The notes: generated by a model not told the origin, from the letters alone. Shown: positions 44,285-53,065, numbered from the stretch's first letter. The stretch is DNA of 64,000 nucleotides from Phycisphaerales bacterium (GCA_020849105.1 JADLGW010000058.1:124001-188000), one strand, 5' to 3'. Numbers and translations: made by a program.

Positions 44285-45474
44285 GAGCCGGCCTTCCGCA
44301 GCGCCCCGCGGCGACGCCGCGCCTCGGCCCCCCACTCGCTCGCGGGGTCCAGGCGGATGTAGTCGTCCCACGCCGCCGCGGCTGTCTCCCGCTCACCCAG
44401 GCGCTCGGCCAGGTCCGCCAGGTTGTAGTGCGCATCGGCGTACCCGGGATCGGCCGCGATCGCCCGGCGCAGGTATCGCAGGGCCGACTGCCGGTCCTTC
44501 AGCACGTCCTGGACATGCGCCAGGTTGAACCACGCCCGCGCGTGCGAAGGGTCCAGCGCCACCGCCTGCGCGTACCTCTCGGCCGCGGCCTCCGGCCGCC
44601 CGCCCGCCAGCAGCACGTTGCCCAGGTTGAACTGCGGCACCGCGTCGCTCGGTGCAAGGGCCGCGGCCCGTCGAAAGGCGTGCTCCGCCTTCTCCAGGTC
44701 GCCCGCTTCCTCGTGCTCCAGCCCGGCATCGATCCACGCCGCGCTGTCGCGCGTGTCGCCGGGCACCAGCGCCAGCGGGCGCGGCGCGCCGCCGCCCGCA
44801 CGGCCCGGCGCGTCGAACCGGATCTCCAGCTGCCCGCTCGTCGTCAGCAGCGCTTCCTCCAGTTCCGCCACCAGGTGCCCGGTGTCGGAGACCAGGATTG
44901 TCAGTTGAGCCAGCGGCCGCTCCACGCCCGGCAGGAACGCCCCGAGCGCATCCAGGCTCCGGCGCAGCACCACGGGGCTCACCCCGCGCGCGATCAGCCC
45001 CGTGACCGTCCGCAGCGACACCAGGTCCTGGAAGTCGTACCGCCCCTCGCACGCACGCACCAGCCCGCAGTGCTCCCACCGCGCCAGCGTCCGTCCGTCG
45101 ATGCTCAGCGCCGCGCACACCTGTCCCGCCGTCAGCGTCTTGGCCCCACCCGCCGCCGGCGGATCGAGCCCCAGGACCTCGCGGAACTCCAGCTCGGACA
45201 CCACCCGCACCGCACGCCCCGATGCGTTCAGCCGTTCGGCCTCGGCCAGTTTCCCCGTCACCCGGCCGCTGTCCATCAGCGGCCAGCCCCGCATCCCTAC
45301 CACAAGCATCGTCGTCCGCGCCGTCACGCCCGCCGACGCCCGGCCCGCCGCACACGCCACCAGCCTCTCCGCGTCCGCACGCGACAGCGTCGCGAAGCGC
45401 CCCGTGAACGCCACCCGCTGGCCCAGAAGTGCGGCCGGCTTGCCCGGTTCCACCGTCGAGCCCGCTCGCGTCAT
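44275..45474 (-). CDS. BRCT - MerR-type HTH - TPR protein within the NHEJ operon
   Basis: Three parts can be read. Residues about 12-105 look like a BRCT domain (LLGQRVAFTGRFATLSRADA, VTARTTMLVVG), as in NAD ligases and repair scaffolds. Residues about 112-180 are a MerR-type HTH (KTLTAGQVCAALSIDGRTLA, then RYDFQDLVSLRTVTGLIARG). Residues about 240-390 hold three to four TPRs (VPQFNLGNVLLAGGRPEAAA, ARAWFNLAHVQDVLKDRQSA). It overlaps ku by one base at its start and ligD by 10 nt at its end. A DNA-binding scaffold that helps or regulates Ku/LigD is the natural inference; no function is proven. Confidence 0.82.
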   Translation of the reverse strand: MTRAGSTVEPGKPAALLGQRVAFTGRFATLSRADAERLVACAAGRASAGVTARTTMLVVGMRGWPLMDSGRVTGKLAEAERLNASGRAVRVVSELEFREVLGLDPPAAGGAKTLTAGQVCAALSIDGRTLARWEHCGLVRACEGRYDFQDLVSLRTVTGLIARGVSPVVLRRSLDALGAFLPGVERPLAQLTILVSDTGHLVAELEEALLTTSGQLEIRFDAPGRAGGGAPRPLALVPGDTRDSAAWIDAGLEHEEAGDLEKAEHAFRRAAALAPSDAVPQFNLGNVLLAGGRPEAAAERYAQAVALDPSHARAWFNLAHVQDVLKDRQSALRYLRRAIAADPGYADAHYNLADLAERLGERETAAAAWDDYIRLDPASEWGAEARRRRGALRKAGSWA

Positions 45475-46355
45475 CAGGCCTGTTTCCTCTTCTGCTTCTT
45501 GACCGCGCTCGGCTCGCTCCTGGCCGGCGGCTTCTTCGCGCCGGCCCGGGATGCCGCGGCCGGCTTGCTCGCGGCCGCCCTGCCGACCCCTTCCAGGCTC
45601 TGCTTCAGCGCCTCCGCGAAGTTGAACGTGGACGGCAGCTCCTCCTCCTGCACGATCACCGGCGCCTGCCCGGCCACCTTGGACTTCACGAGTTCGACCA
45701 GCGCATCCTGGTATGTGTCGTGGAACTCCGACGGATCAAACTCCCCCATCATCCCCTTGATCAGCGTCGTCGCCAGCGGCATGTAATCCTTGTTCGGAGC
45801 CCCCGCCTTGATCTCCTCGAAGTACGGCGCCGCGTCCCGCACCTCCGCCGCGGCGTGCAGCGTGTGCAGCGTGAACCCGCGGTCCCCCGGACGCAGCAGC
45901 ACCGGGCGCTCGCGCCCCGCGATCGTCAGTTTGCCGATCCCCGCCGCCCCCGCCTTCTCCATCGCATCCCGCACCACGCGGAAGGCCTCCTCGCCCACAG
46001 GGCCGTCGGGCGCCACGTAGTATGTCGAGTCCAGGTACACGTCCTGTACCGAGCCCACCGGCACGAACTTCGTCAGTTCGATCGTCTTTTCCGATCGCAA
46101 CTTGATCTTCTCAAGTTCTTCCTGCTCGATCACCACATACTTGTCCTTCTCGAACTCGTACCCCTTGACGATCTCCGAGCGATCCACCTGCCCATGCACA
46201 GGGCAGGTTGTCGGCATCTTGATCCGTGCGTTGCACCCCTTGTGCAACTGGTTCAGCCGGACCTTCTCCGACTCCGAGACCGCGTTGTACAACCGCACGC
46301 CGAAACTCACCAGCGAGATCCGAAGGTTGCCGGTCCAGTACGCTCGGGGAGCCAT
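45474..46355 (-). CDS. ku: Ku, DNA end-binding protein of NHEJ
   Basis: Bacterial Ku forms a homodimeric ring on double-strand ends. The N-terminus APRAYWTGNLRISLVSFGVR and the downstream KGYEFEKDKYVVIEQEELEK are diagnostic. The core ends near residue 255. The Lys/Ala/Arg-rich tail (AKKPPARSEPSAVKKQKRKQ) is the usual extended tail for DNA and LigD contact. ATG 46355 was chosen from the conserved start. The 211-nt gap upstream holds no gene and should contain the operon promoter. Confidence 0.95.
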   Translation of the reverse strand: MAPRAYWTGNLRISLVSFGVRLYNAVSESEKVRLNQLHKGCNARIKMPTTCPVHGQVDRSEIVKGYEFEKDKYVVIEQEELEKIKLRSEKTIELTKFVPVGSVQDVYLDSTYYVAPDGPVGEEAFRVVRDAMEKAGAAGIGKLTIAGRERPVLLRPGDRGFTLHTLHAAAEVRDAAPYFEEIKAGAPNKDYMPLATTLIKGMMGEFDPSEFHDTYQDALVELVKSKVAGQAPVIVQEEELPSTFNFAEALKQSLEGVGRAAASKPAAASRAGAKKPPARSEPSAVKKQKRKQA

Positions 46356-46566
46356 GCGGGTATCTCCAGGGGCCGGGAAACAGGACGGGTCGCGTCCGTG
46401 AACGTAACCCAATCGGCTCCGTCCGAAGAGTGAGTGCAGGACTCTAGAGCGGTTTGCTCGTGCGTGTCGCGCCGGCCGAGGTTCTGCGCCCGCGGCGTTC
46501 TGCCCGTGTACGGGGGTCTGGGAGCCGGGCGGGCGATTGCTGCGCGTCCCGAACGCGATCCAGCGC

Positions 46567-47148
46567 TCAGCCCTTCGCCAGCGCCCGCTCGATCCGCCGG
46601 TCCGGGACCAGCCACATCGCCGCGACCACCGCGTACAGGCCCCCGGAGGCCCACGGGCTGAAGAAGGCCGCCCCGATCGCGACCGCGTACAGCGCCACCG
46701 AGAGCATCGCCTTGCGGTCGCGACCCACCGCCCGCGCCAGCGGCGCATCACCCGGGTACGCGGCGTTGATCGACCACTCCAGCACCAGGTACGCCGCCCC
46801 CGCCAGCATCAGCACCGCCCCGTACGCCGCCGTCGGTTCCGACGCGAACCCGTTCTCCCCCATCCACGCCGTCACGAAGGGCACCAGCGAAAGCCAGAAC
46901 AGCAGGTGCAGGTTTGCCCACAGGATGCCCCCGGAGATCCCGCGGCTGGCGTGCAGCAGGTGGTGGTGGTTGACCCAGTAGATGCCGACGTACACGAAAC
47001 TCAGGACGTAGCACAGGAACTTCGGCACCAGGCTCCGCAGGTCGCTGAATCGATCCGCGTGCTCGGGGGCCCGCAACTCCAGCACCATGATCGTGATGAT
47101 GATCGCGATCACCCCGTCGCTGAACGCTTCCAACCGGCTCTTGGTCAT
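46567..47148 (-). CDS. TMEM175-family potassium channel-like protein
   Basis: The 193-aa protein opens MTKSRLEAFSDGVIAIIITI, containing the FSD motif that marks the pore-lining first helix of TMEM175/DUF1211 proteins. About six membrane helices are visible, and HHHLL in the second loop is also common in the family. It is probably a K+-permeable channel of the inner membrane, with function inferred from the family. Upstream ORF extension before ATG 47148 lacks similarity. Confidence 0.85.
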   Translation of the reverse strand: MTKSRLEAFSDGVIAIIITIMVLELRAPEHADRFSDLRSLVPKFLCYVLSFVYVGIYWVNHHHLLHASRGISGGILWANLHLLFWLSLVPFVTAWMGENGFASEPTAAYGAVLMLAGAAYLVLEWSINAAYPGDAPLARAVGRDRKAMLSVALYAVAIGAAFFSPWASGGLYAVVAAMWLVPDRRIERALAKG

Positions 47149-47243
47149 GGCGGTTCCTGGTGTGGGCGGAGCCCCCAGAGTAACGCGAGCGGGAACACTG
47201 CGGTACGACACGGCGCGGCGGGGCGTGGACCCGGCATGTACAA

Positions 47244-47270
47244 GAAAAAAGGACAGGCCGCGGCCTGTCC
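47244..47270 (-). terminator. Rho-independent terminator of the DUF1579 gene
   Basis: A perfect 20-bp palindrome, GGACAGGCCGCGGCCTGTCC, at 47251-47270 is followed on the minus strand by a run of Ts (47250-47244). It lies 25 nt after the stop of the gene at 47296, in the right orientation. Confidence 0.88.
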
Positions 47271-47295
47271 CTTGAGCGCCGTTTCCGGTCGCGGC

Positions 47296-47985
47296 TCAGT
47301 TGCCCTTGTGTGCAGGGGCGGCCATGGGGACCGGGCCCGTGCGCGTCAGGGAGATCTCCATCATCTTGAACTCCTTGCCGCTCTTGGGATCGGTGCCGTA
47401 CATCTCGATGGACTTGGTGTCCTTGCCCGTCGTCTTCTGGATCTCGCGGAAGGCGGTCGGCTTGCCCGTAATCGGGCAGGTGTACTTGTAGGTCCAGGTC
47501 AGCGTGTCACCGCTGGAGGAGAGTTCGCCGGTCCCCTGCATCATGGTCGTCGAGCAGTTGTCGATCCAAGTAGCCTGGTACTTCTGCGTCACGTTGTCGA
47601 AACCGTAGAGCCCGAAGCCGCTGAACGGCCCCATGCCGGGCAGTTCCGCGGCGGTCTCGCACTTGACAAAGCGACCGTCCAGGATCGGCGTGATCGTCGT
47701 GGTGCAGGTGCTCTCCGCCACCGGGGCGCCCGGCGCCATCCAGGTCTTGGTCTTGCCGTGCCACAGGCCCGCGCTCTCCGTGAGGCGCTGCTGCTGCTCG
47801 CCGGGAGTCATCGCCGCCATGCACTTGGCCGCGTCCTCGGGGGTCCAGCCGGGTGGGAGTTGCATCTCCGGCTGGCCGGCCGGCTGGGAGTGCGCCGGGG
47901 CGGGCTTGCTCGGAGTCTGCTGGGCGAACAGTGAGCCCGCCATGGCGAGCACGGCCGCAACCGACAACATCGACGTACGGGACAT
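47296..47985 (-). CDS. Secreted DUF1579 protein
   Basis: A signal peptide (MLSVAAVLAMAGSLFAQQT) is followed by a Pro-rich linker and a DUF1579-type domain: SAGLWHGKTKTWMAPGAPV, then ILDGRFVKCETAAEL, then GFGLYGFDNVTQKYQATWID. The fold is a lipocalin-like barrel, and the family function is unknown. GGAGG precedes ATG 47985. A strong terminator follows the gene, so it is probably monocistronic. Confidence 0.82.
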   Translation of the reverse strand: MSRTSMLSVAAVLAMAGSLFAQQTPSKPAPAHSQPAGQPEMQLPPGWTPEDAAKCMAAMTPGEQQQRLTESAGLWHGKTKTWMAPGAPVAESTCTTTITPILDGRFVKCETAAELPGMGPFSGFGLYGFDNVTQKYQATWIDNCSTTMMQGTGELSSSGDTLTWTYKYTCPITGKPTAFREIQKTTGKDTKSIEMYGTDPKSGKEFKMMEISLTRTGPVPMAAPAHKGN

Positions 47986-48098
47986 GTCCAGACCTCCAGT
48001 AAATGTTTGTCGCCGCGAACCCTCACGAGGGGCGTCGCAACGGGCGGATCGTAGGCCGCTTGGAGTGAACGCCGCTGCAACGAACCTCTCGGGCAGCC

Positions 48099-49007
48099 TC
48101 ATGCCCGTCCGGTCCGCTTCACGCTGAGGGTCCATCCGAACCACATGGCGTAGTACAGGACCACAGTCACCACCCCACCGGAAGCCCCCGCGATCCGGCT
48201 GCCCGTTGCTCGCTCCAGCACCATCCACAACGCGGCCCCCATGCCCGGCGCCAGCAGCGCCATCGCCGCCAGCAGCAGCCGCGTCGCGACGCGGTGGAAC
48301 CGCTCGCTGTTCTCGCCGCGCTCGGCGATCCGGTGGTACGCCGCGGGGGTCATCAGGAGGACCACCGCGACGGCGATGAACGAAAGCCCCGCGGCGTGCA
48401 CGGCTCGGAGGGTCGGTGGCAGCCCATCGAAAGCGGTCGTCAGCGTCGAGATGACGCCGAAGCCCAGCAGCGCCTGGGCGCCCGGCAGGACCATGCGGGC
48501 CTCCGTCAGCACCTGGTGGACCTTGACGTCGATCGGTGTCGAACTCTCATCCACGGCGGCCCCCTGTTCCGGCGCGTCGCGCAGGCGTGCGGCGGCCGGG
48601 TACGCGTACCACGCCGCCAGCGCCACGCCCGTCGCCGCGATCCCGATCCGTACGCCCGCGACGGGCCCCGCGACGCGCTCAGCGGCGATGAGCACGCACG
48701 CCCCGAGGGCCGCGGCGAACGGGAGCAGCGCGGCGGTCATCACGCGCCCGGAGAACTCCAGCAGGCGCCGGCGGTCCTGGCCCTCCAGCACGATGCGGTG
48801 GTACGCGGCCGGCCACATGAGCAGGCCCACGGCCGCGACGAGCGCCACCATGGCCGCGGCGCACGCCCACCGCCCCGCGTCCGACAGGGCCCCGAAGCCC
48901 GGCTGGAGCACCGCTTCCGCGGCGATGCCGACCAGGACCTGTCCGCCGAGGATCAGCATCCGTCCTTCGTCGAGGGTGTTCTGGACGCGGTCGCGCAGGT
49001 CTGACAT
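48099..49007 (-). CDS. Membrane protein with duplicated DUF6328-like unit
   Basis: Residues about 1-140 and 150-300 repeat the same plan. A helix NTLDEGRMLILGGQVLVG / VLTEARMVLPGAQALLGF is followed by hydrophobic helices and a LLMWPAAYHRI / LLMTPAAYHRI box. Each half has about four membrane helices, giving roughly eight in total. Single-unit members are known as DUF6328; function is unknown. ATG 49007 is used, and the gdh gene is divergent 235 nt away. Confidence 0.7.
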   Translation of the reverse strand: MSDLRDRVQNTLDEGRMLILGGQVLVGIAAEAVLQPGFGALSDAGRWACAAAMVALVAAVGLLMWPAAYHRIVLEGQDRRRLLEFSGRVMTAALLPFAAALGACVLIAAERVAGPVAGVRIGIAATGVALAAWYAYPAAARLRDAPEQGAAVDESSTPIDVKVHQVLTEARMVLPGAQALLGFGVISTLTTAFDGLPPTLRAVHAAGLSFIAVAVVLLMTPAAYHRIAERGENSERFHRVATRLLLAAMALLAPGMGAALWMVLERATGSRIAGASGGVVTVVLYYAMWFGWTLSVKRTGRA

Positions 49008-49242
49008 GGCCGCCCCGCACGGGCCCGGCGCGCGGCACGGGCGGCCGTTGTCGTGTGTCCGGTCTCGGGAAGTGTACGGGATTGCGCCGCGATTGGGGAA
49101 GTTTGCCAATGGAGGCCCGCGGCGGGCCCGGCAGAATGCTGTGCAAGTGAAGAGTCGCAGCGTTTGGCGGGGACACCCCGGGTGTCCGGTTGCGGCTCAC
49201 TGTCCTGTCAAGCCCGCGCACCGCGCGGAGTGTGGAGACCCG

Positions 49243-50556
49243 ATGACGACGAACGGCACAACCACGATGAACCCACCGAGCGAAGCCGTGCGCGAGCACA
49301 CGGGCGACTCCCTGTTCCAGCGCGTGCAGAGCACGATGGAGCGGGCGGCGGAGGTCACCGGGCTGTCCCCGGCGGTCCGGAAAATCCTGGCACGCCCGGC
49401 GTGCGAGGTGAGCGTCACGTTCCCGGTGCGCATGGACGACGGGCGGGTCGAGATGTACACCGGGTACCGGGTGCAGCACAACAACGCCCTCGGTCCGTTC
49501 AAGGGCGGCATCCGTTACCACCCCGGCGTGAGCATCGACGAGGTGCGGGCGCTGGCGGCATGGATGACCGTCAAGTGCGCCCTGGTCGACATCCCATTCG
49601 GCGGGGCCAAGGGCGGCGTGCAGTTTGACCCTTCGAACCTGAGCGTGCCCGAGATCGAACGGCTGACGCGGCGATTCGTGTACGCGCTGGGCAACAACAT
49701 CGGTCCGGACTATGACGTGCCCGCGCCCGACGTCGGCACCGACGCGCGGACGATGGCGTGGATCGTGGACACCTACGCGGCCACGCTCCCGCCCCAGGAC
49801 CGGCACCGCGCGCTGGCGGTGGTCACCGGGAAGCCCGTGAGCGCGGGCGGGTCGGTCGGGCGGGAGAAGGCGACCGGGCAGGGGGTGGTGGACCTGATTG
49901 GGCTGTGGGCCAGGGACGAGGGCTTGAATCTGACGGACCTGACCTACACCGTCCAGGGATTCGGCAAGGTCGGCTCGTGGGCGGCCCGGATTCTGAAGTC
50001 GCTCGGGGCGACGCTCCTGGCCGTGGAGGACGCGACCGGCGCCGTGCGGGCCGCCGGGGGGCTGGACGCCGATGCGCTGGCGGAGCACGTCCGCCGGACC
50101 GGCGGCGTGGCCGGGTTCGCCGGCGCCCAGGCCATCGGGCACTCGGAGTTCTTCGGGATCGCGGCCGACGTGTTCATCCCGGCGGCGCTGGAGGACCAGG
50201 TGACCGCCGAGACGGCGAGCCTGCTGAACGTTCGGCTCGTCGCGGAGGGGGCCAACGGGCCCACCAGCCCCGAGGGCGATGCGGTGCTGCGCGAGCGCGG
50301 TATTGAGGTGCTGCCCGACATCCTGTGCAACGCCGGGGGCGTGATCGTCAGTTACTTCGAGTGGGTGCAGAACCGCGGCGGGGCGGCCTGGGATGCGGCG
50401 GAGATCGATCGGAGGCTGCACGGGATTCTCGCGAAGGCCTACCAGCGCGTGAAGGCTGTCGGCCAGAGCAAGGGCGTCGATTGGCGGACCGCCGCGTACG
50501 CGGTCGCGCTGTCGCGGCTCGAGCAGGTCTATGTGGAACGCGGCATATTCCCCTGA
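49243..50556 (+). CDS. gdhA: Glutamate dehydrogenase (Glu/Leu/Phe/Val family)
   Basis: The enzyme interconverts glutamate and 2-oxoglutarate + ammonium with NAD(P). The substrate pocket motif GPFKGGIRYHPGV and the catalytic GGAKGGV are in domain I; the dinucleotide fold includes TVQGFGKVGSWAARIL. The C-terminus has EGANGPTSPEGDAVL and NAGGVIVSYFEWVQN. Length 437 aa fits hexameric class I. ATG 49243 follows GGAG. The first Rnk-like gene starts 24 nt downstream, suggesting co-transcription. Confidence 0.92.
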   Translation: MTTNGTTTMNPPSEAVREHTGDSLFQRVQSTMERAAEVTGLSPAVRKILARPACEVSVTFPVRMDDGRVEMYTGYRVQHNNALGPFKGGIRYHPGVSIDEVRALAAWMTVKCALVDIPFGGAKGGVQFDPSNLSVPEIERLTRRFVYALGNNIGPDYDVPAPDVGTDARTMAWIVDTYAATLPPQDRHRALAVVTGKPVSAGGSVGREKATGQGVVDLIGLWARDEGLNLTDLTYTVQGFGKVGSWAARILKSLGATLLAVEDATGAVRAAGGLDADALAEHVRRTGGVAGFAGAQAIGHSEFFGIAADVFIPAALEDQVTAETASLLNVRLVAEGANGPTSPEGDAVLRERGIEVLPDILCNAGGVIVSYFEWVQNRGGAAWDAAEIDRRLHGILAKAYQRVKAVGQSKGVDWRTAAYAVALSRLEQVYVERGIFP

Positions 50557-50580
50557 GCATCAACACCAAAGGGCCTTGAC

Positions 50581-51003
50581 ATGGACCACAAGACCAACCG
50601 GACCATCCATGTGACCGCGATCGACATGCAGCGCCTGCGCGACCTGATCGGCTCCGCACGCAGCGGCGATAACCGAGACCGGCCGTACCTGGCGGTCCTG
50701 GGATCGGAACTCGACCGGGCGGTCGTGCTCTCACAGGACGAGATCGCGCCCGACGTGGTCACCATGAACTCCCGCGTCCGCCTGCGGGAGGGGCGGCGGA
50801 CCTGGATCATGACGCTGGTGTTCCCGGAACTGTCGGACCCGGAACAAGGGTGCATCTCCGTGCTGGCCCCACTGGGGGCGGCGATCCTGGGGTGCCGGGT
50901 CGGGCAGACCGTGCAGTTCCGGCTCCCCGGCGGCGAGGCGCGGTCGTGCGACATCCTCGGCATCCTGTACCAGCCGGAGGCGGCGGGCGATCGTCACCTG
51001 TGA
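50581..51003 (+). CDS. Rnk/GreAB C-terminal-type protein 1
   Basis: The 140-aa protein matches the Rnk pattern: IDMQRLRDLIGS near the start, ELDRAVVLSQDEIAPDVVTM, then SVLAPLGAAILGCRVGQTV and ILGILYQPEA. Rnk has a GreA/GreB C-terminal fold, contacts RNA polymerase and in E. coli affects nucleoside diphosphate kinase levels. No N-terminal Gre coiled coil is present, so it cannot act as a cleavage factor. It is one of three paralogues here. Confidence 0.85.
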   Translation: MDHKTNRTIHVTAIDMQRLRDLIGSARSGDNRDRPYLAVLGSELDRAVVLSQDEIAPDVVTMNSRVRLREGRRTWIMTLVFPELSDPEQGCISVLAPLGAAILGCRVGQTVQFRLPGGEARSCDILGILYQPEAAGDRHL

Positions 51004-51049
51004 TCCGGACGGCACTCGGACCCAACCCGTACACGCGCAAGGAGGCACA

Positions 51050-51448
51050 ATGCCACCACGGACAAAGACCGTCGTGAACCGTCTGGACCGCGCGCGGCTG
51101 GAGCCGCACCTGAACGCCGGAGCGCCCTTCGGCCCCGCGTCGCGGCTGCGGGCGCTGCTCAGGAGTGCCGATCCGGTCGCGCCGGAGCGCGTCCCGCCGG
51201 ACGTCGTGACCATGAACTCCAGGGTGGTCGTGCGCGACGGGCGTGGTGACGGCGCGGACGTGTACGTCCTGGCCTACCCGGAGTACGAGGGGCCGCGCGC
51301 CGTGTACGTGCTCTCCCCCCTGGGATCGGCCCTGCTCGGCGCCCGCGAGGGGGACAGGGTCACATATGTGGGAGCCGCGGGCACACGCAGCGCCGTGCTC
51401 GAGGCCATTGAGTACCAGCCGGAGCGATCCGGCGACCTGGACCTGTAG
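51050..51448 (+). CDS. Rnk/GreAB C-terminal-type protein 2
   Basis: The 132-aa paralogue keeps the family core RVPPDVVTMNSRVVVRD, VYVLSPLGSALLGAREGDRV and AIEYQPERSGD. A perfect AAGGAGG lies just upstream of ATG 51050, a much stronger ribosome site than that of the first paralogue, so it may be made in larger amounts. Residues 1-45 differ most between paralogues and could set partner choice. Confidence 0.85.
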   Translation: MPPRTKTVVNRLDRARLEPHLNAGAPFGPASRLRALLRSADPVAPERVPPDVVTMNSRVVVRDGRGDGADVYVLAYPEYEGPRAVYVLSPLGSALLGAREGDRVTYVGAAGTRSAVLEAIEYQPERSGDLDL

Positions 51449-51511
51449 CGGCAGGAGAGTGGCAGAAGGCCGGATTCTGCTGGGCGCCCGCGGGGCGTCA
51501 GGGAGGGCGGC

Positions 51512-52423
51512 ATGAACGCGATGACCATCGGGATCAATCCGGGCAATCTTCAGTCCAGCGGCGCCATCGCGGCATGGACCGAGCGGAAGGTGCGGGCGGC
51601 GCTCCGGCGGTTCGGTTCGAGGATTACGCGGGTCGAGGTCCACTTCGAGGACGTGAACGGCACGAAGGTGGGGAAGGCGGGGGTGCGCTGCGCCATGGAG
51701 GCCCGGATCAACAGGCGCAAGCCCCTCGCCGTTGAGCACAGGTCCAGGGACCTCTACGCCGCGATCGACGGGGCGGCGCGCAGGCTGCGCACCGCCGTGG
51801 GCCGGGCGGTGGACCGGGTCACGACGCGCGCGCAGCGCACCGTGCGCCGTCGCACCGCGGCGCGCCCGGCGAAACGGGTATCGGCCGGAACGGGCCCCGG
51901 GCCCGGCTCGCCGGCGGACGCCCACCGCGGCACGGTCGGGGCCCGCGTGCCGCGCGCCGCGGATGCAGGGGGTGGCGGTGGGCACGTGATCATCGCGGGG
52001 TATGGTCCGGTCGGGCGCACGCTCGCGCGGGCGCTCGGCCGGAACGGCGTGCCCGTGACCATCATCGAGAGCAACGCCCGGACCGTGGCGACCCAGACGC
52101 TGCTGGGGCGGACGATCTTGCATGGCGATGCGACAGACCCGGCCGTCCTGGCGTCGGCCGGAATTCATGACGCCGCGGCCCTGGCCATCACGGTGCCGGA
52201 CGACGCGGTCGTGTGCAGGGCGAGCGAGGCGGCCCGGGCGCTGGCGCCCGAGGTCTTCATCGCCGCCAGGGCGCGGCACCTGAGCCGGGCGCTGCGTGCG
52301 CGGCAGATGGGGGCCGACGCGGTGACCGTGGAGGAGATGGTCACCGCGGATGCCATGGCCGCGTCGGTGGCGGCGGTGCTGGGTTCCCGTGTGTGCCGGC
52401 CCACGCCCGAAGGAGCGGGTTGA
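51512..52423 (+). CDS. HPF (ribosome hibernation)-like domain fused to RCK/TrkA-N domain
   Basis: Residues about 1-105 look like the HPF/RaiA ribosome-binding domain (IAAWTERKVRAALRRFGSRI, then TRVEVHFEDVNGTKVGKA, AAIDGAARRLRTAVGRAVDR). After a Pro/Arg-rich linker (110-150), residues 155-285 are an RCK N-terminal (TrkA-N) domain: HVIIAGYGPVGRTLARALG with the GxGxxG at 163-168, the strand-end acidic residue in VTIIES, and GDATDPAVLASAGI. The RCK_C domain is absent. The start has GGGAGG. The HPF assignment is by pattern and the RCK assignment is strong. I know of no described fusion of this kind. Confidence 0.75.
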   Translation: MNAMTIGINPGNLQSSGAIAAWTERKVRAALRRFGSRITRVEVHFEDVNGTKVGKAGVRCAMEARINRRKPLAVEHRSRDLYAAIDGAARRLRTAVGRAVDRVTTRAQRTVRRRTAARPAKRVSAGTGPGPGSPADAHRGTVGARVPRAADAGGGGGHVIIAGYGPVGRTLARALGRNGVPVTIIESNARTVATQTLLGRTILHGDATDPAVLASAGIHDAAALAITVPDDAVVCRASEAARALAPEVFIAARARHLSRALRARQMGADAVTVEEMVTADAMAASVAAVLGSRVCRPTPEGAG

Positions 52424-52425
52424 CC

Positions 52426-52911
52426 ATGGGCGCCCACCGTTGGCCGGCCGGGTCCGGCCGTGGGGCTCCGCGATGGTGGCAACCCCGCGCCGGGTGGGGC
52501 CCGGGGTCGCCGGGCCGGGGACGCATCGTGAACAGCATCGATCGCCACCGCCTGTACGGCGCCATCCCTTTCAGCATCCCGCTGTCGCCGCACGCCGGCG
52601 AACTCTTCGAGATGCTCGCGGGGGCGACGGCGCTCCCGCCCGAGCGGGTCCCACCGGACCTTGTGACCATGAACTCCATCGTGTGCGTCCGCGACACCGA
52701 CACGGGTGCGGCCGACACATGCGACCTGGTATACCCGTTTGACGCTGACCGCCGGCCTCTGGGGCGAAGCGTCGCCGCGCCGCTCGGCGCCGCGATCTTC
52801 GGCCGGTATGTGGGGGAACAGGCGTCGTGGCGCACGGCCCGGGGTGAACGCCGGGTTGTGATCGACACCATTCTGTACCAGCCGGAGCGGGCAGGGCACT
52901 ACGACCGTTGA
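52426..52911 (+). CDS. Rnk/GreAB C-terminal-type protein 3
   Basis: The third paralogue has RVPPDLVTMNSIVCVRD, SVAAPLGAAIFGRYVGEQ and DTILYQPERAGHYD. It follows the HPF-RCK stop by two bases. ATG 52426 has AAGGAG about 10 nt upstream and gives 161 aa, with a Gly/Pro/Arg-rich leader of 34 residues. GTG 52528 would start at the homologous region (NSIDRHRLYGAIPF) but has a weak ribosome site. Confidence 0.8.
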   Translation: MGAHRWPAGSGRGAPRWWQPRAGWGPGSPGRGRIVNSIDRHRLYGAIPFSIPLSPHAGELFEMLAGATALPPERVPPDLVTMNSIVCVRDTDTGAADTCDLVYPFDADRRPLGRSVAAPLGAAIFGRYVGEQASWRTARGERRVVIDTILYQPERAGHYDR

Positions 52912-53065
52912 GGCCGGCACACACCGCGGTTCTCCTGCCCCTACCCAGATCGGTGGCACGTCGTCCCGCCTGTATCGGCCCGGCAGGGTCTGTGGCGCCG
53001 GAGCGGCTCGGCGCGGAGGAATCCCGTTCGCTCACACTCGCGAGTTCCCCGCCGGCCCGCACTCT

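Noticed and set aside
49008..49242. A small gene or RNA between the divergent DUF6328 and gdh genes
   Set aside because: No convincing frame, hairpin or ribosome site; most likely a divergent promoter region only.
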